From JANRKT01 sp033763355 (GTDB lineage: Bacteria > Bacteroidota > Bacteroidia > Chitinophagales > Chitinophagaceae): DNA of 27,459 nucleotides. The notes under the pieces are model-generated. The model saw only the letters and a list, made by a program, of their open reading frames with translations, was not told where the DNA came from and searched no databases. The position numbers were made by a program, and so were the translations under genes. The stretch spans positions 1-27,459 of the forward strand of contig JANRKT010000365.1 in the NCBI GenBank assembly GCA_033763355.1, given 5' to 3'. This document shows, in pieces, positions 7,166 to 14,526 of this stretch; positions within the stretch are counted from its first letter, which is position 1; the number at the start of each line of letters is the position of its first letter.

Positions 7166-8827
7166 TTATCTTACAGTACTTAAGATATTATTGATTGCCC
7201 CGCTATAGCGGTTGTAAAGCTGGCTCATTGCTCCTCCGGCAACACCTGAGACGCCGTTGCCTGTTACCTTAAATACCCCCGTCCAGTAGGTAACGCCCTG
7301 CTGGCCTGCTGTTTGTCCTGCTACCCGAACATAATTACCTGATGAACCCTGTATCTGGTAACTAACCTGCCAGCCCAGGCTGTAAAAATCCTGTTGTATC
7401 TGGTTAAATGCTTCTTCCACCGATGAGAACCCCCTCATGTTATACACCGATAAACCTGCGTTGTTATCAGGCGAAACAATCTGAGTAACATAATAATTAA
7501 TGCCTGGTATAGGTTGGTTCTGCCTTCTCCATCCATTGGGATAACTAAAACTAATAGCGCCATTATAAGCCGACATTCCTGACCCGCCGCCGGTACCACC
7601 GCCACCCCCTTCACCACCACCGCCTGGATAATTTCCTCCTGCGCCCCCCGGTGTATTATTGAGTCTCGGAGCGCCCCCCAGTTCAAATTTGGCAGCCATG
7701 GCATCTACTTTTTGACGAAGGAAGTTATCATCCTTCAGTTCCATTGCCTGCACACCGTCTTTATTAAGTCCGTTTATGTCAATTATTTTGTACCGCTCAT
7801 CGCCCATCTGGGCTGCTTTCATAAATTCCGCAAGTTGTTTCATGCCCTTGTCAAGGGCTTGTTCTGCTGATGCTGTTCCGCCAATGCCCTCTCCGCCAAT
7901 AGCAGTTGATTCAAGTGCATAATACTGGCCATTCATCCTGAAACCAGGATAGGCATGACCGGGTATGAGGTATATGATAGGGTCAAGACCTGTATTTTGC
8001 AGAATGCTTGCATACAGTATTGAAAGCTCAATACACAAACCTGTATTGCCCGTAATCACTTCACGTGGCAGCCGGATGTTTTGTACAAGAGAACTTACAT
8101 CGCCTATTTTTGCAGGAACACCCCCGGTGCTGCTATATACCATACCGCTTCTGCGGGTAGCCTCGTATATACCCATTAAAAAACGCACCGCCTCTTTTAC
8201 ATCTCTTGTAACGCCTGCTGTTTCACCTTTCAGCACTTTTTCCTGTATGTTGGCTGTATAGTATTTTACAATTGGGTCATTGGGGGTAACATAACAGGGT
8301 ATGAGGGCCATGTTATCAAATACATCCGAGTAGGAAGCCTGTTCATCAGCCGGGATGCCGGAATACACAAAATCGTTTACACTCTTCATTTCAAAAGAAA
8401 AATTTTCTTTTCTTTCTTTTCCTCCTGCTGTAATTTTTATTTCCCCGGTTTCTTTGGAAGATGTCTTCTTATCCACTATATCAGGCTTAAAACGAGGATA
8501 GGCTGTTACCACAACTTTCTGCCCCGGCAGTATGGCAGGAATTTCCTTTACATCCGTCCAGTCAATATAACTGCCCACCTTGTAAGACACCTTTACATTT
8601 TTAATGGGTGATGAACCATTATTTGTCAGGACTGATTTGAAAAGATAAAACCTTCCTTCAAGCGCTTCGGGGTTTTCATAAACTTTGTAAGCGCCGGGCA
8701 TAATAAATGCAGCAGGATAGATTTTTACATCCATGTTTCCTGATCCACCCCCGTTTCCTAAAAAATGGTAGCCAATAAGGCCGAGACCTGCAACCAGCAA
8801 GACAATGGGAACAATTTTGTTTTTCAT
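7166..8827 (-). CDS. Membrane-anchored transglutaminase-like cysteine protein with Gly-rich linker and PsbP/DUF1795-like tail
   Basis: A 553-residue protein. Residues about 5-23 are one N-terminal membrane helix, followed by a Gly-rich spacer, a beta-rich domain (about 33-150) and a transglutaminase-like papain-fold domain (about 180-310) with catalytic candidates Cys265 (NTGLCIELS), His291 (IPGHAY) and Glu306 (YYALEST). Glu in place of the usual Asp occurs in a transglutaminase-like subgroup, to my knowledge. Residues 394-417 are almost entirely glycine, a flexible linker, and about 423-553 form a domain beginning ISFSYPNGW, like DUF1795/PsbP-type domains. The protein probably faces the periplasm. 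Transglutaminase-like domains act as peptidases or cross-linking enzymes; which applies here is unknown. The gene is first in a two-gene unit with the C-anchored protein downstream. Confidence 0.8.
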   Translation of the reverse strand: MKNKIVPIVLLVAGLGLIGYHFLGNGGGSGNMDVKIYPAAFIMPGAYKVYENPEALEGRFYLFKSVLTNNGSSPIKNVKVSYKVGSYIDWTDVKEIPAILPGQKVVVTAYPRFKPDIVDKKTSSKETGEIKITAGGKERKENFSFEMKSVNDFVYSGIPADEQASYSDVFDNMALIPCYVTPNDPIVKYYTANIQEKVLKGETAGVTRDVKEAVRFLMGIYEATRRSGMVYSSTGGVPAKIGDVSSLVQNIRLPREVITGNTGLCIELSILYASILQNTGLDPIIYLIPGHAYPGFRMNGQYYALESTAIGGEGIGGTASAEQALDKGMKQLAEFMKAAQMGDERYKIIDINGLNKDGVQAMELKDDNFLRQKVDAMAAKFELGGAPRLNNTPGGAGGNYPGGGGEGGGGGTGGGSGMSAYNGAISFSYPNGWRRQNQPIPGINYYVTQIVSPDNNAGLSVYNMRGFSSVEEAFNQIQQDFYSLGWQVSYQIQGSSGNYVRVAGQTAGQQGVTYWTGVFKVTGNGVSGVAGGAMSQLYNRYSGAINNILSTVR

Positions 8828-9297
8828 TTACCGGGTGTTGAGAATGTTAATGAATTGTTTTGATTTACATGAAGTGTATTTCAGGGTTTGTGGCTGCTAG
8901 GACCGGATTTTCAGCGGGCGGATTATATACAGGCATTATAGAAAATAACGCCGGGAAGTTAAAGGGCCGGAGTTCCTCATTTTTTTAATTGGATAAAATT
9001 TCTTTGGAGTGTAATGTAGTTCAGGGCTTAGTGAATAAAAATACTTAATATTTGGTACATCTTTCAATCAGTACTCATTTGGGGTATTGGTCGTGCCACA
9101 AGCTTTGTTTGAGCAATTAAACATGTCAATTGGAATAACTTAGCTTTTTTTGATAATTCAGGTATTTACTTTGGGCAAATCTCAGTTGTTCAATCGCCTT
9201 TTTTTGAAAAAACCAGTAATATCATTGCACAATGTGTAATTTCTACACTAAATTGGCATAAACCATTATTTTTACGCCCCAAAACCAAGCTGCCAAT
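8828..9297. other. Divergent intergenic region of 470 bases, no gene recognised
   Basis: The region separates the minus-strand transglutaminase gene from the plus-strand glucanotransferase gene and should hold both promoters. It is AT-rich toward the right. I saw no exact TAnnTTTG box on either strand; TATTTTTA at 9267-9274 is one base off and lies 23 bases before the ATG at 9298. A 39-codon frame (8869-8988) is present but has no supporting feature. Confidence 0.5.
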
Positions 9298-12003
9298 ATG
9301 AAGGTGCATTTTTTTGTAAGGTTTCACACTAAACAGGGGCAAACACTTTTAATGTCAGGAAATACTCCTACGCTGGGCGATGATACAACGGAAGCAGCTA
9401 TACCCATGAATTATTTCAATGAAGAATTCTGGCAATACACATGGGTGCTGCCAGTAGATGCAGCCGGGTTGCCGGATGTTCTTCAATACCATTACATACT
9501 AAAAAACCCCGGCGGCGAAATTGTACATGAATGGGGTGATGACAGGGCCATTGAACTAACAGGGATTACAAGCGAAGAAACGCAGATTATTGACACCTGG
9601 AACCATGCGGGTGAATATGAGAATGTTTTTTCCCTGGCGCCCTTCATGGATGTATTGCTGGAAGAAAAGAAAACTGCTGCAAAGAAAAAAGCCGCTAAGA
9701 ATTTTACACACAGCTTTAAAGTAAAATCACCTTTGTTAATGGAGAATGAGGTGATTTGCCTTATAGGCGGAAGCAAAGCGCTTTCTTCCTGGAACAGCAG
9801 CGATGCGCTGTTAATGGTTAAGCAGGGCAACTGGTGGACAGTGAATGTGAACCTCACCAAAGATCAGTTCCCCATAGCCTATAAATACGGTGTTTACAAT
9901 ACAAAGTACAAACAGTTTGTGCAGTATGAAGGCGGGAATAACCGCATACTGCACGACAGCAACGGCACAAAAAAGATCACCATTTTACATGATGGTTTTG
10001 CACACCTGCCCAACAATTTCTGGAGGGCGGCGGGTATAAATATACCTGTATTCAGTCTCAGGAGCCAGAAGAGTTTTGGGGTTGGTGAGTTTACTGATTT
10101 AAAATTGCTGATTGACTGGGCCGGGTCAATCGGCCTGAAGATGATACAGATACTTCCCGTTAACGATACCACGTCAACCCATACCTGGACAGACACCTAT
10201 CCGTATTCTGCCATATCTGCATTTGCGTTGCACCCGCTCTATCTTAATCTTGAGAAAGTAGCAGGAAAGAAATACGCCGGGTTAATAAAGCCGTTAAAGA
10301 AAAAACAAAAACAGCTCAACAGCCTGAAAGATATTGACTACGAGCAGGTGCTGAAATTTAAATTCAGGGCTATTGACGAGCTTTATCATGCGCAGGAAAA
10401 AGAGGTTTTTGAAGATGAGGGCTACAAGGATTTTTTTGATAAGAATAAATACTGGCTTGTGCCCTATGCTGCTTACAGTTATCTGAGGGATAAAAACGGT
10501 ACCCCTGATTTCAGCCAGTGGAAACAACATAGTATTTATGATGAAAAAGCAATTGAAAAGCTGGTATCTCCCTCTCAGAAACATTTTGATGAGATAGGGG
10601 TACATTATTTTGCACAATACCACCTGCACCTTCAGTTAAAAGAGGCGCATGATTATGCACACAAAAAAGGTATCATAGTAAAAGGCGATATACCCATAGG
10701 CGTTAACCGTTTTGGTGTGGATACATGGATGGAGCCTGAATTGTACCATCTTGATGTGCAGGCCGGCGCCCCGCCAGATGATTTTGCGGTAAAGGGCCAG
10801 AACTGGAGTTTCCCGACCTATAACTGGAAAAAGATGAGGGAAGATGGCTATGCCTGGTGGAAAACACGTTTCGAACAAATGAGCCGCTACTTTGATGCGT
10901 TCCGGATTGATCACATCCTCGGTTTCTTCCGCATCTGGTCAATACCAGTTGATTCAGTGGAGGGCATCATGGGCCACTTTGTGCCGGCAATACCCGTGCA
11001 CATCAATGAATTTAATGAAAGACACATCTGGTTTAACTGGCACCGTTACTGCAGGCCGCATATTACCGATACGGTATTGTGGGAAATGTTCGGGCCCAAC
11101 AGCGAAAAGTTTAAACCTTTCCTCGTAGATCATGGCGATGGTACCTATAGTTTTAAACAGGAATACAGCAGCCAGAAACAGGTGGAAAAGCATTTTGAAA
11201 AACTCGGGCACAACGAAGAAAATGAAAGGATAAAACACGGGCTTTACGACCTGCTGTCGAATGTTATACTGATTGAAGACCCTGATTTAAATGGCGGGTT
11301 GCATTTCCATTTCCGTTTTGGGATGGAAGGCACCACTTCTTTCCGCCACCTTGAATGGGGCACACAGCAGCAACTGAAAGAACTTTATGTTGACTATTTT
11401 TTCCGCCGCCAGGATAATTTCTGGATGAGGGAAGCGATGCAGAAACTCCCCGCTTTAAAAAGGGCAACCAAGATGCTGATATGCGGCGAAGACCTCGGTA
11501 TGGTTCCGCATTGTGTGCCTGATGTTATGAAACAGTTGGGCATACTCAGCCTCGAGATACAGCGCATGCCCAAGAATACACAGAAAGAATTTTTTCATCC
11601 CAACGATGCACCTTATATGAGTGTGGTAACGCCTTCCACACATGACATGAGCACCATACGCGGATGGTGGGAAGAAGACAGGGCCAAAACACAGCGTTTC
11701 TATAACCATGAGTTGGGTCAATTCGGCGAAGCGCCATATTTCTGCGAAGCATGGATAAGCAAGGCCATACTGATACAGCATTTGTATTCACCCGCCATGT
11801 GGAGTGTGTTCCTGCTGCAGGATATGCTGGGTATTGATGAAAAACTCAGGAGGGAAAACCCTCATGAAGAAAGGATCAATGTTCCCGCCAACCCCAAAAA
11901 TTACTGGAAATACCGCATGCATATTACGCTTGAAGAACTGATAAAAGAAAAGGGGTTCAACAGCGAACTGCAGAGCTATATAAAAGCAAGCGGAAGGGCG
12001 TGA
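9298..12003 (+). CDS. malQ: 4-alpha-glucanotransferase, DPE2-like (2x CBM20 + GH77)
   Basis: A 901-residue amylomaltase that transfers glucosyl units between maltose, maltodextrin and glycogen. Two starch-binding CBM20 domains (about residues 1-100 and 138-230) are joined by a Lys-rich linker (about 121-136). The GH77 domain begins near residue 248 (IPVFSLRSQKSFGVGEF) and has the hallmark YPYSAISAFALHP. Catalytic residues are Asp538 (FRIDH, nucleophile), Glu731 (ICGEDLG, acid/base) and Asp783 (STHDMS). The 193-residue gap between nucleophile and acid/base, against 47 in Thermus amylomaltase (Asp293/Glu340), shows the insertion typical of plant DPE2, the cytosolic maltose-metabolising enzyme. 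No signal peptide is present, so it is cytoplasmic. The start is the ATG at 9298, matching the beginning of CBM20. The dipeptide epimerase gene follows at 12105. Confidence 0.95.
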   Translation: MKVHFFVRFHTKQGQTLLMSGNTPTLGDDTTEAAIPMNYFNEEFWQYTWVLPVDAAGLPDVLQYHYILKNPGGEIVHEWGDDRAIELTGITSEETQIIDTWNHAGEYENVFSLAPFMDVLLEEKKTAAKKKAAKNFTHSFKVKSPLLMENEVICLIGGSKALSSWNSSDALLMVKQGNWWTVNVNLTKDQFPIAYKYGVYNTKYKQFVQYEGGNNRILHDSNGTKKITILHDGFAHLPNNFWRAAGINIPVFSLRSQKSFGVGEFTDLKLLIDWAGSIGLKMIQILPVNDTTSTHTWTDTYPYSAISAFALHPLYLNLEKVAGKKYAGLIKPLKKKQKQLNSLKDIDYEQVLKFKFRAIDELYHAQEKEVFEDEGYKDFFDKNKYWLVPYAAYSYLRDKNGTPDFSQWKQHSIYDEKAIEKLVSPSQKHFDEIGVHYFAQYHLHLQLKEAHDYAHKKGIIVKGDIPIGVNRFGVDTWMEPELYHLDVQAGAPPDDFAVKGQNWSFPTYNWKKMREDGYAWWKTRFEQMSRYFDAFRIDHILGFFRIWSIPVDSVEGIMGHFVPAIPVHINEFNERHIWFNWHRYCRPHITDTVLWEMFGPNSEKFKPFLVDHGDGTYSFKQEYSSQKQVEKHFEKLGHNEENERIKHGLYDLLSNVILIEDPDLNGGLHFHFRFGMEGTTSFRHLEWGTQQQLKELYVDYFFRRQDNFWMREAMQKLPALKRATKMLICGEDLGMVPHCVPDVMKQLGILSLEIQRMPKNTQKEFFHPNDAPYMSVVTPSTHDMSTIRGWWEEDRAKTQRFYNHELGQFGEAPYFCEAWISKAILIQHLYSPAMWSVFLLQDMLGIDEKLRRENPHEERINVPANPKNYWKYRMHITLEELIKEKGFNSELQSYIKASGRA

Positions 12004-12007
12004 AGAA

Positions 12008-12038
12008 AGCTGTGAGCTTTTAGCAATGAGCTATGAGC
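12008..12038 (+). repeat. Three imperfect 10-mers AGCwrTGAGC after the glucanotransferase gene
   Basis: AGCTGTGAGC (12008-12017), AGCAATGAGC (12022-12031) and AGCTATGAGC (12029-12038, overlapping) are near-copies of one unit. AAAGCT/AGCTTT around 12006-12020 can form a small hairpin. It may be a fragment of an interspersed repeat; there is no evidence of function. Confidence 0.35.
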
Positions 12039-12104
12039 GGAAGCGCCTTTTTTTATAACTTGATTTGTCAGCAAGAACATGCAGGTTCATTTTATTTTTT
12101 ATTC

Positions 12105-13124
12105 ATGCGGCTTAACACATATACCTGTAACCTTAAATTCAAACATCCTTTCACCATCTCTAAAGGCACCAAGACGCATCAGCCTACATTTATTGCTGAA
12201 CTGGAACATTTCGGTTTAAAAGGTTATGGCGAAGCGCCTGCCATCAGCTACTATAATATTCCGGTTGAGAAAATGCAGGAAGATTTAGAGCGCAAAAAAA
12301 CAATGGTTGAAAAATTTGCTTTTACAGATCCTGGACGTTACTGGCATTACCTGCATCATTTGTTCCCCCAAAATAATTTCCTGGTTTGTGCGCTGGATAT
12401 GGCTGGATGGGATTTTTACGGGAAGCTTAAGAAAAAACCGCTTTATGAATTATGGGGACTTGATATCAACCAGAGACTTGTTACCGATTACACCATCGGG
12501 ATTGACAGCATTGTCAAAATGGTTGAAAAAATAAAAGAAAAACCCTGGCCTGTTTATAAAATAAAAGTGGGTTTTGAAAACGATGTGGAAACCGTTGCTG
12601 CATTAAGAAAGCATACTGATGCCCCCTTTCGTGTTGATGCAAATGCAGCATGGACATTGGAGCAGGCCCGGCAAAAAATTCCTTTATTAAAAGACCTTGG
12701 TGTTGAACTGGTAGAGCAACCTCTTGCAAAAGATGATTGGGAAGGGATGAAATTGCTGGAGCCGGAATCTCCGGTTCCATTATTAGCGGATGAAAGCTGC
12801 GTATATGAAAGCGATGTTGAAAAATGTCACGGGCATTTTCATGGCATCAATATTAAACTTACCAAATGCAGTGGCATTACCCCTGCAAGGCGGATGATTG
12901 AAAAAGCACGGCAGTTAAATATGAAAGTGATGATAGGCTGCATGAATGAAAGCACCATTGGTTCCGCTGCTATCGCACATCTTTCTCCGCTGGTTGATTA
13001 CCTTGATGTGGATGGCCCTTTGTTATTGCAGGAAGATATTGCAACCGGTCTTGGTTATGATTATGGTAAAGTAACAGTAAGCGATAAGCCGGGTTTGGGA
13101 ATTGATTTTACCGGAGTGAAATAA
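12105..13124 (+). CDS. Dipeptide epimerase, enolase superfamily (L-Ala-D/L-Glu epimerase type)
   Basis: A 339-residue member of the muconate lactonising enzyme subgroup. Catalytic KxK is YKIKVG (Lys152, Lys154); metal ligands are Asp178 (FRVDAN), Glu204 (LVEQP) and Asp229 (LADES); the second general base is Lys251 (NIKLTK). The C-terminal DVD at 301-303 is the DxD motif that holds the dipeptide amino group in Ala-Glu epimerases, which recycle murein peptides by inverting the second residue. Side-chain specificity cannot be set from sequence alone, since dipeptide epimerases vary. I use the ATG at 12105 (MRLNTYTCNLKF), where the family normally begins; an in-frame ATG at 12033 would add 24 residues of no family resemblance. 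Its last codons recur at 14258-14311. Confidence 0.9.
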   Translation: MRLNTYTCNLKFKHPFTISKGTKTHQPTFIAELEHFGLKGYGEAPAISYYNIPVEKMQEDLERKKTMVEKFAFTDPGRYWHYLHHLFPQNNFLVCALDMAGWDFYGKLKKKPLYELWGLDINQRLVTDYTIGIDSIVKMVEKIKEKPWPVYKIKVGFENDVETVAALRKHTDAPFRVDANAAWTLEQARQKIPLLKDLGVELVEQPLAKDDWEGMKLLEPESPVPLLADESCVYESDVEKCHGHFHGINIKLTKCSGITPARRMIEKARQLNMKVMIGCMNESTIGSAAIAHLSPLVDYLDVDGPLLLQEDIATGLGYDYGKVTVSDKPGLGIDFTGVK

Positions 13125-13154
13125 AGTAATTGATAATTTAAAGCAGAAAGCAGT

Positions 13155-13517
13155 ATGAAAATCCTGATAATCTTAATAACCTTGGCTTCAATACACAAAT
13201 GTTCTGGAAACAACTTATTGACAAAAGGAACATGGACAAGTGAGGAAGATGAGCTTTATGTTGTGAAATTTACCAAGGATAAATTTTATGAAATTTACAA
13301 TGGTGACACAAGTGTTTATAAGTATTCAAGGAGTTCAAAATCATCTGATGAAAACTATTTGAAGAAGGCCAATGTAAATCTTGACTTTTTTAGTTTAGAA
13401 GATGGAAGGTGTTTTGAAATTTCAGGGCTTACAGATTCTACTTTAGCATATCGGCATACAGTATCCGGAAGAATGCAAATCTTTCATAAGTCACCCCCAG
13501 CGAAAAAGAACCGCTGA
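13155..13517 (+). CDS. Small exported protein of unknown function
   Basis: A 120-residue protein starting with a hydrophobic signal-like segment (MKILIILITLASIHKC). The Cys at 16 is not in a good lipobox. The rest (GTWTSEEDELYVVKF, KFYEIYNGDTSVYKYS, LDFFSLEDGRCFEISGL, LAYRHTVSGRMQIFHKS) reads as a small beta-rich domain similar in style to lipocalin-like or META-like secreted proteins, but I cannot assign a family. It is more AT-rich than the genes around it. It starts 30 bases after the epimerase stop, inside the patch bounded by the two epimerase tail copies, so it may have arrived or been trapped with the toxin-antitoxin pair. Confidence 0.65.
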   Translation: MKILIILITLASIHKCSGNNLLTKGTWTSEEDELYVVKFTKDKFYEIYNGDTSVYKYSRSSKSSDENYLKKANVNLDFFSLEDGRCFEISGLTDSTLAYRHTVSGRMQIFHKSPPAKKNR

Positions 13518-13588
13518 AACTCACAGCGGCTTCTCACCCCCAGTCCACCACCACGCACTTTGCCGGAGGAGAGGGTGTGGTGGAGAAG
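13511..13588. repeat. GC-rich inverted-repeat segment between accessory genes
   Basis: Two hairpins are visible: CCGCTG (13511-13516) with CAGCGG (13524-13529), overlapping the stop codon of the preceding gene, and TCCACCAC (13544-13551) with GTGGTGGA (13577-13584). CTTCTC (13530-13535) can also pair with GAGAAG (13583-13588). The segment is clearly richer in G and C than the flanking genes. No T-run follows. It may be a degenerate interspersed repeat or a weak terminator. Confidence 0.4.
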
Positions 13589-13602
13589 TTGCCCCTATTT
13601 CT

Positions 13603-13610
13603 TAAATTTG
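13603..13610 (+). promoter_or_regulatory. Candidate -7 box of the toxin-antitoxin operon
   Basis: TAAATTTG fits the Bacteroidota -7 consensus TAnnTTTG exactly and ends 14 bases before the antitoxin ATG at 13625, consistent with a very short leader. A good -33 TTG at the normal spacing is not present. Confidence 0.4.
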
Positions 13611-13624
13611 AATAAATTACTTTC

Positions 13625-13858
13625 ATGACAGTTCCTGACATTTATTTGCAGCTTAACGTAGACCAGGTAGCCGACCTGATAAAACGGCTGCCTGAAAAAC
13701 AAAAAAAACAGATTGTGGATTTGTTGCTTGAAGGGGATATTTCTGTTACAGAAGATCAAAAACAGCTTGTGCGCAACCGGATTAAAAAATATAAAAACCG
13801 CCAGGATAAATTGATTTCTGAACGGAATGCCTGGAAGCTAATTGATTCAGGCAAATGA
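13625..13858 (+). CDS. Putative antitoxin of a type II toxin-antitoxin pair
   Basis: A 77-residue, highly charged and mostly helical protein. The C-terminal part (VTEDQKQLVRNRIKKYKNRQ) resembles the addiction-module component family (TIGR02574-like), where a short helix-turn-helix is followed by a toxin-wrapping tail; I see no distinct ribbon-helix-helix. Its stop TGA overlaps the start ATG of the downstream toxin in an ATGA arrangement, which means translational coupling and is typical of toxin-antitoxin operons. Antitoxins of this kind usually repress their own promoter, and the candidate -7 box lies just upstream. Identification relies mainly on the partner gene. Confidence 0.72.
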   Translation: MTVPDIYLQLNVDQVADLIKRLPEKQKKQIVDLLLEGDISVTEDQKQLVRNRIKKYKNRQDKLISERNAWKLIDSGK

Positions 13859-14160
13859 AAAAATATAAACTCTTCTTTACCGGGGAAGCTGTTGATGAGA
13901 TAAAACATATAGCTGCATGGTACGAATTGCAAAAGAGAGGTCTTGGCAAAAGGTTCAAAACTCTGTTGAAGGAAGAGCTCGGTAAAATAAAGCAAAATCC
14001 CTTTACACGTTCTGTCCGTTACGATAATGTGCGGTTTGCTGTACCTGCTGTTTTCCCCTATGCTGCACACTATACAATAGATGAACCAACCCGAACCGTT
14101 ACAATTCATGCTGTTCTTGGATTCAGTCAGGATCCTGAAGAAAACTGGCTTAAACAATAA
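13855..14160 (+). CDS. ParE/RelE-superfamily toxin
   Basis: A 101-residue protein with the ParE/RelE fold pattern: first strand KYKLFFTGEAVDEI, a helical pair IAAWYELQKRGLGKRFKTLL and LGKIKQNPF, then beta strands RYDNVRFAVPAVFPYAAHYTI and RTVTIHAVLGF. Length and order match plasmid stabilisation/RelE-ParE toxins, which either poison gyrase (ParE) or cleave mRNA on the ribosome (RelE); the sequence does not decide which. The start overlaps the antitoxin stop by four bases. The pair lies between the two copies of the epimerase 3' end and close to a tRNA gene, a common location for acquired modules. The frame appears intact. Confidence 0.82.
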   Translation: MKKYKLFFTGEAVDEIKHIAAWYELQKRGLGKRFKTLLKEELGKIKQNPFTRSVRYDNVRFAVPAVFPYAAHYTIDEPTRTVTIHAVLGFSQDPEENWLKQ

Positions 14161-14233
14161 AAAAATTCTGTTCTCAGCTGCTTCTCTCCGCATAGTCTTA
14201 GCGTGTTGGGTGGAGGACTCGGGGATGAGAGAA

Positions 14234-14311
14234 GGACTGAGTTATAGATACAGAAATGTGATGATCAGTAATAAGCCGGGATTGGGAATTGATTTTACGG
14301 GAGTGAAATAA
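14234..14311 (+). pseudogene. Remnant of a second dipeptide epimerase gene (3' end only)
   Basis: This stretch encodes GLSYRYRNVMISNKPGLGIDFTGVK and a TAA stop, aligned to the epimerase C-terminus GLGYDYGKVTVSDKPGLGIDFTGVK. The last 54 bases (14258-14311) match 13071-13124 at 45 of 54 positions; the final 39 bases differ at two positions, both silent (GGT/GGA and ACC/ACG), and the AG after the stop is also shared. No start, catalytic domain or earlier homologous sequence can be traced with certainty, so it is a broken gene tail. The upstream frame it is fused to (from 14081) overlaps the toxin gene and is not a real protein. Confidence 0.75.
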
Positions 14312-14337
14312 AGGGTTAATTTTGTCAATCAATTTTA

Positions 14338-14411
<74 letters not shown>

Positions 14412-14416
14412 CAAAT

Positions 14417-14448
14417 AAAAGCCAGGAAAACTCTGGCTTTTGTTTTTT
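14417..14448 (+). terminator. Intrinsic terminator of tRNA-Pro
   Basis: AAAAGCCAG (14417-14425) and CTGGCTTTT (14433-14441) form a 9-bp perfect stem with a 7-base loop, followed by GTTTTTT. It starts five bases after the tRNA discriminator base. Confidence 0.88.
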
Positions 14449-14470
14449 AAGAAATTACCATTATGCTATG

Positions 14471-14504
14471 AGAAAACGGTAGTCTCAAAAGACTATCGTT
14501 TTCT
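14471..14504. terminator. 15-bp hairpin, likely terminator of the AsmA gene
   Basis: AGAAAACGGTAGTCT (14471-14485) pairs with AGACTATCGTTTTCT (14490-14504) over 15 bp with one G-U pair and a CAAA loop. It lies 22 bases beyond the AsmA-family stop codon on the minus strand. The U-tract is part of the stem rather than a separate run, so termination is likely but not textbook. Confidence 0.6.
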
Positions 14505-14526
14505 ATATTGGCGTATATCTTACATT

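Noticed and set aside
7546..7650. Run of short GGT/ACC-rich repeats that could suggest a microsatellite
   Set aside because: It is the coding sequence of the glycine-rich linker in the transglutaminase-like protein, in frame and uninterrupted.
8869..8988. 39-codon forward frame starting MKCISGF in the divergent intergenic region
   Set aside because: It has no membrane or signal pattern, no promoter box before it and no recognisable homologue; it would also occupy the presumed promoter region of the adjacent genes.
12033..12104. Upstream ATG extension of the dipeptide epimerase
   Set aside because: The extra 24 residues do not fit the enolase-superfamily N-terminus, which starts naturally at the ATG at 12105.
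14081..14233. Forward frame fused to the epimerase remnant as a 76-codon protein
   Set aside because: Its first part overlaps the 3' end of the toxin gene in another frame and has no family features; only the last 26 codons are meaningful as a gene remnant.
13155..14337. Integrated mobile element with attachment sites at tRNA-Pro
   Set aside because: No integrase, transposase or copy of the tRNA 3' end is present; the flanking repeat is a gene tail, so a true attachment-site island is not supported.
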